A stretch of DNA of 64,000 bases from positions 62,001-126,000 of the forward strand of contig NZ_JAFHKL010000010.1 in assembly GCF_016937655.1 (NCBI RefSeq), given 5' to 3'. Below, piece by piece: positions 63,267-64,000 of the stretch (position 1 is its first letter; every line of letters starts with the position of its first letter). The notes below the pieces were generated by a model, which did not search any database, was not told the origin of the DNA, and saw nothing but the letters and a program-made list of their open reading frames with translations. Position numbers and translations under genes: made by a program. The DNA comes from Chromobacterium alkanivorans (GTDB lineage: Bacteria; Pseudomonadota; Gammaproteobacteria; Burkholderiales; Chromobacteriaceae).

Positions 63267-64000
63267 TTAGAAGCCCAGGCTTTCCAGCAGGTCATCGACC
63301 TGTTGCTGGCTGCTGACCACATCGGTGCGGCCTTCCGGATTGATCACGGGGCCGTTCAACAGATTGGTGCCCATGCCCAATTCTTCTTTTTTCGCCTCGG
63401 GCGAAAACTCGATCAGGAAGTTGACCAACTCGCTTTCCAGCAGTTTGACCATGCCCATCATCTTCTTGATGACCTGGCCGGTCAGATCCTGGAAGTCCTG
63501 AGCCATGACGATTTCCAACAATTGGGTGCTGGTGGCCTGGGTCTGGGCCGGCACTTCATTTAAGTAGCCGCGCGTGTCGGCCGCAAGTTGCTGGAACTCT
63601 TCCACGGTCAACAGATTGGCGTACAGCCGTTCCCAGCGCGAGGACAACTCCAGCGCCTTGCTTTCCAGCTGGTCCTGATACGGTTTGGCCAGATCGGTGG
63701 CGTTGAGCACGCGTTCGGCCGAGTTTTCCGTCAGGGTGGCGATATAGGTCAGCCTGTCCTTGGCGTCCGGAATGGCGTCCGCCATTTTTTCCAGAGATTT
63801 GTCGTAGCCTAGATCGCGTAGCGCATCATGCATTTTGCGGGTTAACTGACCAATTTGTTCGTACATCGAGGTAGGACTGCCGGCAGTCCCGGTCGGCTGC
63901 GGAGCGGCCGCCGCGGCTTCGGGCGCGGCGGCGGCGGGCTCCGACGCCGGAGGGGCTTCGCTCTGCTGCATCGAAATGCTGTCGAACAGAGCCTCAAGCT
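63267..64000 (-). CDS. cheZ: Protein phosphatase CheZ (5' end beyond the window)
   Basis: Dephosphorylates CheY-P. The visible frame runs to the edge: upstream of a Met at 63971 the codons continue LEALFDSIS, a typical CheZ N-terminal stretch, so the gene is cut. The core has TRKMHDALRDLGYDKSLEKMADAIPDAKDRLTYIATLTENSAERVLNATD, the catalytic QDFQDLTGQVIKKM (Asp-Gln pair) and a C-terminal CheY-binding peptide QQQVDDLLESLGF. An Ala/Pro-rich stretch separates N-terminus and core. Confidence 0.93.
   Translation of the reverse strand, partial: LEALFDSISMQQSEAPPASEPAAAAPEAAAAAPQPTGTAGSPTSMYEQIGQLTRKMHDALRDLGYDKSLEKMADAIPDAKDRLTYIATLTENSAERVLNATDLAKPYQDQLESKALELSSRWERLYANLLTVEEFQQLAADTRGYLNEVPAQTQATSTQLLEIVMAQDFQDLTGQVIKKMMGMVKLLESELVNFLIEFSPEAKKEELGMGTNLLNGPVINPEGRTDVVSSQQQVDDLLESLGF

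Overview
The window is GC-rich bacterial chromosome carrying one complete-looking prophage. The host genes point to a betaproteobacterium of the order Neisseriales, most like Chromobacterium or a close relative. This is a judgement from protein flavour and gene order (pyrG-kdsA-eno-ftsB, smpB beside ratA/ratB, cheZ-cheA beside an EAL-HDOD protein), not from a database search.

Left host flank (1-11590): the tail of a probable AGCS symporter, hemB, a small membrane protein, a LigB-type dioxygenase, an unlisted 46-residue membrane protein behind a Fur-box-like site, rdgC, two identical tRNA-Pro(CGG) genes and tRNA-Thr(CGT), a SAM methyltransferase, two tandem copies of a ~143 bp palindromic repeat, a DUF2721 protein, an L,D-transpeptidase, a TfoX_C-TadA fusion, an Ala-rich coiled-coil protein, a yqjK/yqjE/yqjD-like operon and an MFS transporter.

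Prophage (11591-47731): a P2-type myophage inserted in the 3' end of guaA, bounded by a 13 bp direct repeat. Its right end rebuilds the guaA stop codon and supplies a terminator. The virion genes keep P2 order: Q and P leftward; O N M L X, lysis, R S; V W J I H G; FI FII E E' T U D. The three divergence or restart points each carry the dyad GTTGT-N13-ACAAC, with a CA...T hexamer at a constant distance. These are probably late promoters for the Ogr-type activator at 39065. Departures from P2 are a ParA/ribbon-helix-helix partition-like pair next to a 12-copy GGTAAY/RTTACC array, a Com-methyltransferase pair and a LuxR-type regulator in the P2 Z/fun position, a toprim primase-helicase with no visible gpA-type initiator, and a C5 cytosine methyltransferase whose whole length is also open, with family-like motifs, in a second frame. 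An AT-rich PIN-like nuclease gene ends the leftward operon that begins with the putative repressor, so it should be expressed in the lysogen; it is the best candidate for a defence or exclusion system here.

Right host flank (47717-64000): guaA, a small membrane protein, smpB, ratA-ratB, a GGDEF diguanylate cyclase, ftsB, eno, kdsA, pyrG, rpmB-rpmG, a family 4 uracil-DNA glycosylase, rimI, tsaB, an EAL-HDOD protein, cheA and cheZ (cut by the window end). All coordinates and motif positions were read by hand; family names rest on motif recognition, and no search was run.
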